From: Ditylenchus dipsaci
Lineage: Eukaryota > Nematoda > Chromadorea > Rhabditida > Anguinidae
Length of the DNA: 64,000 bases
Assembly: GCA_004194705.1 (NCBI GenBank)
Contig: SADC01001334.1
Coordinates: 310,001 to 374,000 of the forward strand
Direction: 5' to 3'
Positions 41,049 to 53,700 of this stretch are shown piece by piece. Under the pieces are notes generated by a model. It searched no databases. It was given only the letters and a program-made list of their open reading frames with translations, and was not told the origin of the DNA. Each line of letters begins with the position of its first letter. The stretch's first letter is position 1. The translations under genes were made by a program, and so were the position numbers.

Positions 41049-44000
41049 CAGTGTTTTCAAAAATGGAATGGAAAATGGAATATTCCATATTCCATTATGG
41101 AAATGGAATGGAATTCCATTCCACCTTCAAAATGGAATGGAATTTTTATCCATTCCATTTCCGGGTCAAAATGGAATGGAATTTTCATTCCATTCCATTT
41201 TGTATGTGGAATGGAATTCCATTCCATTTCCATAATGGAATATGGAATATTCCATTTTCCATTCCATTTTCAAAACAAAATAGAAAATTCTGCTTCAAAT
41301 GTCCGATGTTATCTATCCAGTATTTTTCATACATTTTCCTGCATATTTGAAGGACACAGCCACCCGGAAGTATAAATAAAGAGGATTTAGGTATCATTCA
41401 GAGGGCATGGTTACTATTCTGGTACTACTTATCATATACCATACTCGCATATTATATCTGATACTTTATTCAATATCTCTCACAAATCTATTACAATGAA
41501 CAACTAGTTGAGAATTTAAGAGCAAGAACTGTGTTTTGTTTCGGTGTGTTCTTGTAGCCAAGCCAGCTTGCGAGAAAATTCGCTCCACCGGTGCACTAGT
41601 TGCAGGAACTGTCAAGACTTCTAGCGCTAAGATTGCCACGACTCTTGCTTCCTGGAGATCGGGTTGTTAAAACCAATATAATAGAACAGGCAAAGATAGA
41701 ATACCGATTCGAGAAGACTTGTCCAATATTTCAGAGCATCGATTTTAGAATTTCCAAATGGGTTTGAACTTACCACACGGTTCATAATTTGCTGTAGCCA
41801 GTATCTTGCGCCTACTTGAGTCCCTTCTTTTTCCTTCCGTTTGTTGCTTTGCTCCATTCCTACTTCTCGAATAATATTGTCCAGAGTAGTATTCAACTGA
41901 CACTCTTCTGCTGAGCTCAACTTCGGCGTCTCTTGGTAATGAATCTGAATAAATCTTGATGAATCGTATGAAGTTTGTTTTTAAATTTCATACTTGGTTT
42001 TGAATGGCATAGTAGGCGACACTGGCTTCTTTCTCGTCTAATAGATATGCTGTATTAGGATCTAATGCAGTTGCAACAAGAAACACGGGATCGAAATTGA
42101 CATTATCCACGTCAAATATTCTCTTGAACCTTTCTTCCAATAAGCTCATCAAGGCAAAGCCCAACGCCGCATTGTCGACAGATTCCTTAATGATATCATC
42201 AAGTATCCCTAGACAAATACTTATGGCATTTTACCTCAACCTAGTAAGCGACCTCTTAAGCGCTTTGACATATCCATAGCAGTTGGAGATAGAGACTGTC
42301 TTTTCGCTTTGCACCCGTTGCAGAACTTCTACGAAGAGCTTCATCATCTTACGAACCTCAAGTAAGAACTGAACAATAACACTTTAATTTTAGTTATCAG
42401 TTCTGAAAAAAGACTCTCATACCTCGATCTCTGATTCAGTTGGAAATTTTAACCCTCTCTCTTTTGCTATTCCTTTTGCTTGCTCCTTGACTTCAAGAAA
42501 TGTATCGATAACCGTAACTTGCGATGCCCATCTAGTAGCTGACGGTGACTTCAACGCTTTTGCTCCTGTGTTTCTAAGTTCCTAAAAAGTATTATGAATT
42601 ACATTAAAATGCGGCACAAAAAGAAACCTCAATTGCAAGATGGGATTTCTTAAACTGTGCGATGAAACTGCACATATTTTATGAGCACTTGACTGCGAAA
42701 TACTTTTCTTGAATATGGATGCAATAACCAATTGGATGCTGTGAGCAAAACAGGACACTCGTAATGGGAAAGCTGTTCTAAATATCTCAATGTGAAAATC
42801 ACTGAAGACAAAAACAGAAGACGTACGTCACAGCAAGCTCAACACTATCATCAAAGAGACCCTCGTAAAAACCAAAGCTTTCATCACGTTCCGTAGCGAC
42901 CTAATCTTCTTCTTCTAGCCAAACAGAATCAACCGTTACTAAAAATTTCATCACAAGATAAATATATTCAGTCAAAGAAAAAGCAAACCCTCGATATCTT
43001 CTTTGAATGCGTTGACCATGTTGCTACCACCGTCAGTAATTACTTTATACACCTGCTTGAGCGACAGACCGTAACTTGCGAGAACCTGTTCAACTTCACA
43101 GCGTACCATGGCACCAGTATGTGATCCATTCAATTTGCTTAATCCAAGGAAGTAGCGCGTGAGAATCGAATTGGCACAATAGTGAAGTGTCACCCCTTAA
43201 AAGAGCTGCTGGTTATTTGAAATTCAAAAAGCACCAAAAATGTAATATACCAAGGTATGAGTTCTGTAGTGCACTGTCGCACCAAATATCGCAGGTGATG
43301 GAACTTCTTTGTTGCATGCCTTTGAATTGTGAGCGCAATAGCTTTTTCGTGTGGTCAGCTTCGTTCAAAACCAAATTTTTTAGTGTAGCGAAGCTTGATG
43401 GAAACTTGACAGAGATGAAACATCATTGTTAAAATTACGCAAAAAAATTACCGGAAAGTTGGGATTGAGCTCATGAAATAGCTTACGAACCAAAGGATTC
43501 AAAAAGCTATTTATTGAAATTGCTGGAATGGCCATGACTGCAGCTAAAGTCTTATGAATCTTAGAATTTCTGAAAAGCAACAATAACATATATAATCAGC
43601 AGAAAAACACACTTGCTGTTTGAATCGGCTTCTGTTGTGATACTTCTCTTCTTCTTTTCTCCAGATTTATGCTTTGACTTCTGATGACGACTTATCGCTG
43701 TAGCATCCGGATTAGTGAAAACCTGTAGAAGAATGGATAGTCTAGATGAAGTGTGAGAAATTTTACCTTTGAGCATTCCTTGCATTTCACAACTTTTTCG
43801 CCAAATTCATCTGTAAGCTCATCCACTGTAGTCCAGACATGAGATCGCTTCTTTGCTGAAATTTGACCAGGAGACATTTGCGCACTCATTTTGAAAGCCT
43901 ATAAAGAGCAGTAACAATTCACCAACCAATAAACAACTGCATATTGATTGAAAAAATAACACAGTTCCATTCCATTGAAAATGGAATGAATATTCCATAT

Positions 44001-44181
44001 TCCATTATGGAAATGGAATGGAATTCCATTCCACCTTCAAAATGGAATGGAATTTTTATTCCATTCCATTTTGAGCCAAAATGGAATGGAATAAAATTCC
44101 ATTCCATTTCGAGGGTGGAATGGAATGGAATCCATTTTTGCATGGAATATTTCATTTTCCATTCCATTTTTGAAAACACTG
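41049..44181 (-). mobile_element. hAT transposon with GGAATGG subterminal arrays
   Basis: Ends are CAGTGTTTTCAAAAATGGAA and its inverse, identical over the first 14 bases to the MITE at 14316. About 220 bp at each end consists of GGAATGGAATTCCATTCC-type repeats that are palindromic in themselves. The flanking octamers (CCGCCAAC at 41041-41048, CTAAAAAC at 44182-44189) do not match, so no TSD is visible. The minus strand encodes a hAT transposase over 41466-43889. Confidence 0.85.
41466..43889 (-). CDS. hAT transposase, BED-finger type, multi-exon
   Basis: The first exon (from 43889) gives [16 protein letters not shown]. The next (from about 43722) gives the second half of a BED finger, [20 protein letters not shown], so the Cys and His pairs are split by an intron. 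Further exons give [38 protein letters not shown] and [19 protein letters not shown], the middle of the RNase H-like core. Near the end ALKYWTS and [20 protein letters not shown] mark the hAT dimerisation region. The frame stops at 41466. At least eight exons are needed, and the model between 42.0 and 42.9 kb is incomplete. It reads as a nearly full-length transposase of a different hAT family from the one at 29006. Confidence 0.75.
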
Positions 44182-44199
44182 CTAAAAACGATGAGAAAA

Positions 44200-44330
44200 A
44201 AAATTAGGGGCAGTTTTCAGCGAATTAGGGGGCATTTTTCAGCAATTAGGGGGCATTTTTCAGTAATTAGGGGGCAATTCAAATTAGGGGCATTTTTAGC
44301 AATTAGGGGCAGAATTAAATATTACCTTTT
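44200..44330. repeat. GGGGCATTTTTCAGCAATTA tandem array
   Basis: Five to six diverged copies of AATTAGGGGGCATTTTTCAG, ending GCAGAATTAAATATTACC. The same words form the subterminal ends of the element at 11398-12187, so this is one end of such an element, cut on its left by the hAT at 44181. Confidence 0.7.
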
Positions 44331-44730
44331 TCTTTTGCCGTGGAAAGTCGTTTTACAGCGAGAAAAAATTTGCGGTAAAAAAAGTTTTTTTACGGCAGAA
44401 AAAAGTATTTCTGCGGCAGAAGAAAGTGTTTTTGCGGCAAAAAGTAGTATTTTTACGGCAAGAAAAAAATTTGCATCTTTTAAAAGGTCCTCCTCTTTAA
44501 AAAGCTTGTAACTGGCATCGTGAATTACGTGATTCGTGATCAGATATTTCAGTGTTGTACACATTTTCAGTAAACTTTTTCAGTGAAAAATTCCCGAAGG
44601 TTTGGGCCAGGTCTGTGTTCAGACCATTTTTTCAGACCAAAAAATTTGAAGCAGCATATCAATACGTAGCCCCTGGTAGTAACCTTGTATTTTTGAATCC
44701 CTAAAACTTAATTTGATAACGTATAAAATG
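44331..44730. other. Inverted GGCA(A/G)AAA repeats, no gene
   Basis: Repeated GCGGCAGAAAAAAGTATTT-type words on one strand at 44340-44480. I looked here for the next exon of the GTPase-like gene and did not find one. Confidence 0.45.
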
Positions 44731-44734
44731 TCAC

Positions 44735-47700
44735 CAATGGAGACTACATCATTGAGAGGTACTACATCCGCACTGGCAAACAGCTGTCTGGCAACGCTTT
44801 TTTTGCCAACTGTGGCACACCTGGTAACATTAAAAAGATGAGCTTTCTAATAGTAATGCAAACAAGTGGTGATGCCTACCCGTATAGTCGAAGCACACAT
44901 TTGGTCACTTCATGACGTTCATCTTCCTCGGCTGTACTCAGCCAAATCTCAGGACAAGTGGCTCGCCGATTCTTGTTGTTTCCTGTAATAAGATCTTCTA
45001 GTTAAAACACCATTTTTATGTTAGTGCCCACTCAATCTCCCACCGCCTGTCATCTAATGATCATCGCTAATTGACCCTATCGCTAATTGACCCCAAAAAT
45101 CGATCTTTTTTAATGTTTTTCTTTTTTACCGCTGTTTTGTGGGCAAATATCACATAGATTGCTAATTTTTTCCTGTTTAGATGAGCGTTGCACAGCAATT
45201 TCTACCGCCTAGATGGGAATTCTGTCCAAAAATGGGAAAGTGGGGTTTATATTATTTAAAAGCTATTTATTAGGGAACAAATCTTAGGTTATTGCTCAAA
45301 AGTTCCTGCCGATGAAAGCGCCGCTGTGCAGCAATTTTGATGAGCTGCTTGAAAAAAGATCTCCAGTTTCATCCAGAAGACATCTTCAAAAATGAAATAG
45401 ATAATCCCGGCAGTTCTGCCAGAATAGGAATGGTGGTTGATCTGACCAAATCTTACCGATTTTATGACAAGGAAGAGGTTGTTGACAGATTTTTCTGAAT
45501 CTATGTCTTCTGACTCTTATATTCAGATTGTGGTTCACGGATGTATCTACAAGAAAATTCCCATAGAAGGTCATGGTCAGTCTCCTACGGTTGAACAAAC
45601 TGCAGCTTTCCTGAGATGCGTGAAAGAATTTTTGAGGTTTTGCTTATTTTAAATGAGAACCGTTGTTTTGATCGCTGGTTTTTTCAGAAAAATCCCAATG
45701 ACATTATTGCCGTTCATTGCACTCATGGATTCAATAGAACTGGTTTTCTCATTATTGCATACTTGGTGGAGGAGTGTGGCTATGCGCTGGATATGGCTGT
45801 TCAAGAATTTTCTGCTGCTCGACCAGATGGAATCTACAAGCAAGGCTATTTGGATGATTTGTGCCAGCGCTATGGAGATGGTGAAGCTATGGAAATTAAG
45901 GTATATGGGAGCCGCACCGCCAACTTTTCTCACTAGTTATTTGCTCACTAAATATTATTACAAGCTTATTCGCAGTATAATTGAATTAAAAACAGGCAAA
46001 ATCTCTGGGTTTTCATTTTTATGCTAACCTACAAATTTAGGCTCTCGGAAGACCGCTCTGGGAAAGTGGGCCTGTCGAAGATACGCAAACTCAAGTTGGC
46101 AAATCGGTAGATGCTCGGATATTGGGTTCAGCAGGCAAAATTACTGGAAATATTTAATAGTGGTAACTATTATTTTACAGAAGAAATTGATTCATCTCCA
46201 AAATTCATGGACGGACTTGTTGCTGGCGTTGTCTGTGTAGAAGATAAGGAACGAAGAAGTTATCTACAGTTGAAGGTGAAGAAGCCCAAACACATCTTTT
46301 ACAACAGCATTACTGGTTCAGGTTCGAGAGTTTTGTTCAGGTGGGGGAAGAATTTTCCTGGCAGTCAACCAGTTTCCTTAGGTATATGAAATTTTCATTG
46401 CAATATCACGTAAAAAAGTTATTTTTAGAAGAAAGCCCACAGAAACAAAACATGAGTTTGTTGGCCACCCTCCCTTATATGGTTTCCTGGAAGGCAGATG
46501 GCATGAGGTATTTTTAGTATCAACGTTTTAGGCGTCTATATAGGTCGTCATGACCCAATCCTAGTCATACTGACTATCCAACCACAATATTTTCTTCTAC
46601 ATTTTTCAGACCGGTTGAAAGCTCAACCATATCTACTACTGTTTAGATATCTGGTGCTTATTGATGGAGAAGACCAAATCTACGCTTTCGACCGCGATTT
46701 TAATGTATTCCATATTCCGAAGGTGAAATTCCCGCACCGTGAGTCGGAAAGAAGTATTTGCAACACCCTGGTTGATGCAGAAATGATAATTGAGCGCGTC
46801 CAAGATGAGAAAGGCGAAATATTATCGATTCCTCGTCTTCTAATCTACGATCTTATTTGGTTCGAGGTGAAAAATAGTTGAAGACCGTATATGCAGGGTG
46901 TGACAAGAAATCGCCCCATTTTGAGATGGGCATAGCTTCTTTCAAGATCCTTTTTCGAAATTCTGTTTTTACATATCGATTTGTTTAGTCGATAATACAG
47001 TCGACTCTCCCAATAACGAACCCCTGGGGACCGGCTCTAGGTGTTAGTTATTGAGAGAGTTCGTTATTGAGAAGGTCCGTTATAAGTACTTTATCGAAAA
47101 TCCAACCAGACCAAAAAAAGTGTTCGTTATTGAGAGAGTTCGTTATTCAAGGGGTTCGTTATTGGGAGAGTCGACTGTATTTGTAAAGTGTAAGATGTGA
47201 AAAACACGATTTGAAATGATCCGGAAAGAAGCTATGCCCATCGTGAAATGGGGAGATTTCTTGTTACACCCTGTACAATAACACATTCAGAACACGAATA
47301 TTGGTCGTGAACCGTTTTGGAAACGCTTTGAAATGGTCAAACATGAGCTAATTGATCCTCTAATTGCGGCTATGAGAAAGGGTACAATTCGACGTGAGGA
47401 TCAGCTGATGAGCATTAGACGCAAAGACTTCTACTTGCTTGAGGCTACACACAAGCTTTTTGAGTCCAAATTTTTGAAAGTCTTGGTCATGAAATCGATG
47501 GATTAGTTTTCCAGCCGAGAGATTTGGTAAAATTTCGTTTTTATATTTTGATGGTTTTGACTCTTTTTAGCCATATGTTCCTGGACCATGCGAGCAACTT
47601 TTGAAGTGGAAACCTCCTGGCCAGTGCACTATTGATTTCAAGCTTGTTATTAAGAAGGTAAAAAAGGAAGGCATGCTGCCAGAGGAAGTCGGGAATCTGC

Positions 47701-50700
47701 ACGTATTGGGACAAATGAGCCTTTTGCTAAAATCGTTAATACGAATGTTCTGAGGCCATATAACAATAAGATAATCGAATGCCATTACAATGTAAGTAGA
47801 TGGTTTCTGTGTTCCCTAACTAAGAATGTGTCTTATGTTTTCAGCCAGCCTCTCGATCTTGGGAATTTATGAGAGAGAGAACCGACAAGAGCTTTCCGAA
47901 CAAGTACGAAACAGCTTTCTCTGTGATGAATACTATAAAATATCCGGTGTCGAAGGAAAAACTGCTCTGTTACATTTGCAGTTTGTTCTCAAAACTGCCA
48001 TTAGTTCTTGAAATGTTGTGCTTTTGTTGTTGTTATATTATTCAGTGAAATAAATGAATGGTGGGGATTGTTTCACAATCTTAGGTGGTTTCTATGGATA
48101 CGAGACGTTTCCCTGTAAAACCGTTTCCCTGTAGAGCCGTTTCCCTGTAAGAAACGGTTTCTCATAAAATAGAACTCGACTTCAATTTATTCTTAATCCG
48201 CGCTTCATTTTTCACGTTTTCATGTAATTTTCAGTGTAACATGCAACGCCCAAAAGGAAAGCGAAGGAAGTACGTGGAAGTACTGGTTGTGGTACTGAGA
48301 TGCTTAGATAATTACCCAAGCAGTGATCCGCCTGCCGATACATTCTGGCACACCTTATCAAATAGTCTGATGCGCATTAAAAAAGGTCTATTATACTAAA
48401 TCCTCCGTAGCACCACCTGGATAACACGATTAACTGGGTATCACCATGCGAATGACTCGAGTACGACAGCATATGAAGTGCATCCCTCTCCAAAGAGTAT
48501 TAAAACCGAGGAGTATGAGTTGGGTATGTTGCGTTTATTATTATAACCTTTTTGTATAAATACGGAGGGTATTTCGCCGCTTCGCGTCGAAAGACCAGCA
48601 CACTCCACAGTGCAAGGAATTGGGGTTTTCTGAATATGCACCCCCCCCCCCCCTGTTCTACGACTAGAGAACTCATACTCTATGCAGTGGGGGTGCGCTT
48701 CAACTTTTACGCTCGAGTACGACCTGAATATATTAATTTCACCGGTCAAGGAGGGGGGGGCGGTTGTTCTTAATTACCCCTACAACGGAAGTTTCGGCCA
48801 TAAGTATCATTATCTAAATTCAACTAAGTGGGTACCACCATGTGGGTACCGCCTGAGCTCTACCATGTGGGTGCCACCAACTAGTACTGCCAACAAGTAC
48901 TAGCAATTAGGCCCCACGACACTGGTACCAAAACATGGATACCTCCTGATCTCACCCTACCATGATCTGAGTACTACTTTCTCGGTAATAATACTTCCCT
49001 ACTACCATTTGGATACCCAAAGGGGAATTATTTCAGAATTAGTTCGATCCCTCATCAACAGTTGAGTCTACAAAATTTTCCTACACGCTACAGTTCCTTG
49101 TCGTTCCTTACAGGGAAACGGCTTATAGGGAAACGGCCTTACAGGCAAATGGTTTTACATGGAAACGTCCGTGTCCCGGTTTCTATCCTCTCAGAGAATC
49201 CCTCTGACTCGGTTTTATTGATGTCGATTTTTGATCAAAAAAGGATGTTGATTTTTATGGTGCAAAAAGGATCTTTTTTGGTGCAAATTTACTTTTTTGC
49301 GCGAACTTTGGGTTTGCGGCTTGCTGTTTAATTTTTCAACCTCTTTCTTAAGGTAAAAACATCATCAAGTAGCCTTGCGATTTCAGTTTCTGATGAGTAC
49401 AGTCAAGTCTCGGTATAAGATACACCCAGGCACCGGACCCAGGTGTATCTTATATCGGGGTATCTTATATGTAGACTTGACTGTATCATTTATTGCAACA
49501 TCGCTTAAAAAAATATTACAAAAAGATAAAAGGACGCTGCTATCATATACACCACCCACACCCCCCCCCCCCCGAAAAAGGCTACTGTTATAAAAAGGCT
49601 ACTGTTACCTTAGACATGATTCCGAAGGCGGTTTTGCGCCCCGAAGGGGACGCAGGGGCTTGAGAGTTAGAGATGCGCGCACGCACTTACCTTAGACATG
49701 ATTCCGAGAAGTACTCTTGATCAAAATTGCATATAGAGTCTTTTTTTGCCACGGCCAAGTTGAAAAACATGGTGAGGCAGGCGAAGAATACAAAAATTTT
49801 TAATTTTTAACGTTCTGCCATAAAAGTGGCCCCTTTTATTCCCTTCCTCTCCTAATACAGCTCTTATTCCCTTTAAATGCAAAAGGCGCCAATTTAAAAT
49901 TTTGAAATTTTTAACTAAAAAACCATGATACTAAAAAATTGCACTAACAAAAATCAATATCCTCAAAAAGCTTGAGGTGATTTTTTGGCAGGAGCGCACT
50001 ATACCGCGTAGCCCAAAACTGGCTTAAAGCGTGTTTTTTTGATGTGTGAGCAATTAAAACATACTTAAAACGTGTTTTTAGAGCGCGGAAGTCCATTTTT
50101 GGAAAAAAAAAATTTGACCAAAATTTGACTTTTTGCCTTGGGGGACCAAGGTAAACCACCTGGAGAGGGATTTTTTACATCGTTTTTCTTACTGAGACTG
50201 GGCAAAAAGAGTCTCTAGACGCATTTTTGATCGAGAGCGTTGTTCGGATTCATCTCCAAGGTAAGTGAGTGCGCGCATCTCTAACTCTCCAACTCCCAAG
50301 CCCCCTACGCCCCCTCCGGGGGCGTAGGGGGCTTGGGAGTTGAGATGCGCACACACACATACCTTAGAGACCAAACACTCGAAAAAACTCTGGATGCATA
50401 AAAACAATGTGCATGCCAGAGTTTTTTATGCGGTAGGTCCCTGCAAGGAAAACTATGTTCAAGATCTTCTTCTTTTGAGGAGTGGCTCCTACTCAGGCTA
50501 AAGTTAAATGTTGGTTTTAGCTGTAATGGTTCTGAATTTGATTCTTAAATAACCTCTCCAGGTGGTTTACCTTGGTCCCCCAAGGCAAAAAGTCAAATTT
50601 TGGTCAAAATTTTTTTTTTCCAAAAATGGCCTTCCGCACTCTAAAAACACGTTTTAAGTATGTTTTAACTGCTCACACATCAAAAAAACACGCTTTAAGC

Positions 50701-53700
50701 CAGTTTTGGGCTACGCGGTATAATGCACTTTAGCCGATTTTTTTGCTAGCTGATAATGATTAAACTATGTTGTGATTAAAATTCTTAAGAAAAAGACCTA
50801 CTTGCAACAGGTTTGAGCAATTTTCCTCCAGCATTTCGGAAGCCACAATCCACAATTCTTCCTTGTGAGTCCACATTAAAGCTGCGCATTTGCTGGTACT
50901 TGGCCATTCGGTCAGTCCTGGCCTTAGAAAAAATGCATTTTTTGATTAATTTTTAGCCCATCCACCGCTAGCTAATTACCTTAAGGGCATTTCTCAAATT
51001 TAGCACATCTAAATCAAGATTGGAATCATCCTCTTCCTCTTCTCCATCATTATCCAAACTATCAGCAGTAGGCAGCCTTGGAGAACAGTTCCGTGGTTTG
51101 AGCTGTCTGTTGACTGCGGGACTTGCAATGGCGCGGAAGTGGATGAATGGTCGGTGGGAGAGGAGCTGGATGCACCAGAACTGGGAGAGCACCGAGAACT
51201 TGGAGGTGTTAAACCTGCTAAATCTCCTCCAGCATTGTGCAAAAATCGTTGTCGAGAGATGGGCGAACCGAAAAAGTCGTCTTCAGCCATCCAACGATGG
51301 AAGTCAGAGGATGGTGGAGGGAGACCATCTTCGGTGTCTGGGAAGTCTTTTGCGAGTTTGTTTCGACGTCTGTAAAAAATTTTAATTTTGGAAAGGGCAG
51401 AGCTTTATTTTCCCGCTAAAAAGCCTTTTTTGCCGCTAACTGCTCCTTTTCGGCGCTAATCATTGAATTGCCGCAATTTAGCGGCAAAAAAGCTTTGCCA
51501 TTTTGAAAATAGCACCTTTATTCTCGAAAAAAATTGCATGCCACTATTTTATTTTTTCAAGTTCACACCAATATAACTTTCGAACAAGCAATTCGTTGTT
51601 ATATATAGAAGAAATCAAGTTGAATAAATGTGTAAGTGTAATGCTCGAGATGTGAAGGATGTATGTAACTCTAGGGACAGCAAAAATAAATGCAATTTGA
51701 GCTATAAAAGAAAGCTTTTATCTCAGTTTTCAGCTAATAAACTGCTCATTGATGTTTCCAGCCTACTACTTTTCAATTACGTATTCGAGAATTATAAATA
51801 GGAATTAGAAAATTTTTGAGTGATTTTTGAGCAACCAATGATAAAAAGTACTTAGAATTTTCGGTTCAACACTGCAATGCCTGATTGTCCTAAGAGCACA
51901 TCCTGGTGCAAAATTTCACGCTGAACACGATAGTGAATTTTTTTACAATCACTATTTGCGGGCCAGCTGCCCCTACGAACCAACCAAGTCAGGATTTTTG
52001 CGTATGCAACTTCAAGAGGGCAGATCTCGTCAAATTCAATTATTGATATCATTGATTTATAACTCAAACGAAAGCGCAGATCACGGGCTTTAATAAGGTA
52101 TCATCGAGGTACTTATGATAATTAAAAATAAAAATTTTAGTTCAAGGAAAAAATTGTATCCTTTTTCAAAAACGGTGTTGATAATTACGAACGGAACAAA
52201 AAATGTGATAACGTCATGTTTTTAGTGTATAATATTCGACACAGCAAGAAAAACTGCGAGAGAAATAGATTTGACTTAGGGTAAAAAAAAGCTTTGGAAG
52301 TGTTTAGCAAGACTCTCAAAAAGAATTCAAAATCAATTTTGACGTAAAACTCATATTTTGCCAAAAAACCCCCAATTTCTGACACCGGATTTGAGTTCAG
52401 CATGGTTGATTTGCTTAGGAAACTGCCCTTAAAGGGCCATGCTCGCGCCCGATGCAATAATTCTTGCATTTTAAATTCGCGGGTACCGGGCACGCCAGAG
52501 ATTTTGAATTTCAAAATAAAATTTTGAAATCATTTTGAGTTCTGTGCTTTGATCTTTCGTGACTTGTCGGTGATTTTTGCTATCATTTTACGCTTATTTT
52601 CTTACTGTCTGACTGTTTTTGTTTTAGCGTCAAAGAGTCTCGTGTGATCAGGTGGTAATTTTCGCGCATGCTCACGTTCTTCCATCGATCTTGTTGCTTG
52701 TATTAGATAAGTTTTATTTATGGCGGTAGGACAAAACCGCACAAAGTGCGGTTTTGTCCGCGGATTTAACCGGTCAAAAAAACGTTAAATTCGGTGAATT
52801 TTGCCGAATATTACGTTTTTTTGACCGGTTAAATCCGCGGACAAAACCGCACTTTGTGCGGTTTTGTCCTACCGCCTCATTCCGCTGGCTTTATTTCTCT
52901 ACTTTTCAGGTTCAACCGACAATTGGGGCTTCGTAGCATTTTGTAGCACTTTTTAAATAGATGTGTACTTTTCTTGGGACCCCAAATTAACATACTAGTT
53001 AAATTTTTTTTGCTTCAAAATGGTAACAAGCACTGGATGAAAGATTTTTTCCCTTCAAAAGTAGTCAAAATGTACTTTTTTCTGTAACTTCCGTTCCCGC
53101 TCCTGAATTACAACCATCGTCAGGATGCTCCACTAGATTCATACCATGAACCAATCCATCAATTGCGCGTAATGTAATCCGGAGGGATGAACGAGCCGTA
53201 TAGACCAGAACGGCTACCAGGCATTTTTCATTATTAGTGGAATTTGTCAGCCGACAATTATTCATTATTTTTTAATTGAATTCGGGCAAAAAACCGTATT
53301 TAACTCTAGACGACGAAAAAACGTAGCATTGCATAGCATTCATCTGACCAATGCATTCGCCCGCACCGGAAGCAGGCCTGACTCGGGAGCGCTTTCTTCT
53401 GACCCACCTGATTGATTTCAAACGAATAAGGCACTTCCTTTCTTCCAAATGCTTAGCTTCGGCAATTGTTGAGAGGTAGCTGGCAACTTTTTCCACAATT
53501 TCATCGAACTTGACTTGGTCACCTTTTTCATTGAGACGCTGGAGAATTCGGTTCTGAGCACTGCATCACCATTTGACTTGAGACCTAAAAATGATCCACC
53601 ACCAAAGAGCGAGAGTGACCGAAAAGCTTTGAAAGGCTACTGACCGTTTCATTCCAGATTGAAATCCACCCCATCTCTTGGCAGACAGCTCTTTCTGTAT

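Noticed and set aside
41000..41400. GGAATGG repeats as a satellite or CRISPR-like array
   Set aside because: They are confined to both ends of the hAT element and are palindromic without regular unique spacers.
41041..44189. Target-site duplication of the 3.1-kb hAT
   Set aside because: CCGCCAAC and CTAAAAAC agree at only about half of the positions, so I do not claim a TSD.
45181..48048. Capping enzyme as a pseudogene
   Set aside because: Catalytic motifs are all intact, splice sites and the poly(A) signal are present, and the breaks are single bases, most of them in short homopolymer runs.
49375..49593. 72-residue ORF across a pogo-type MITE
   Set aside because: The frame is mostly the MITE and a poly-C run.
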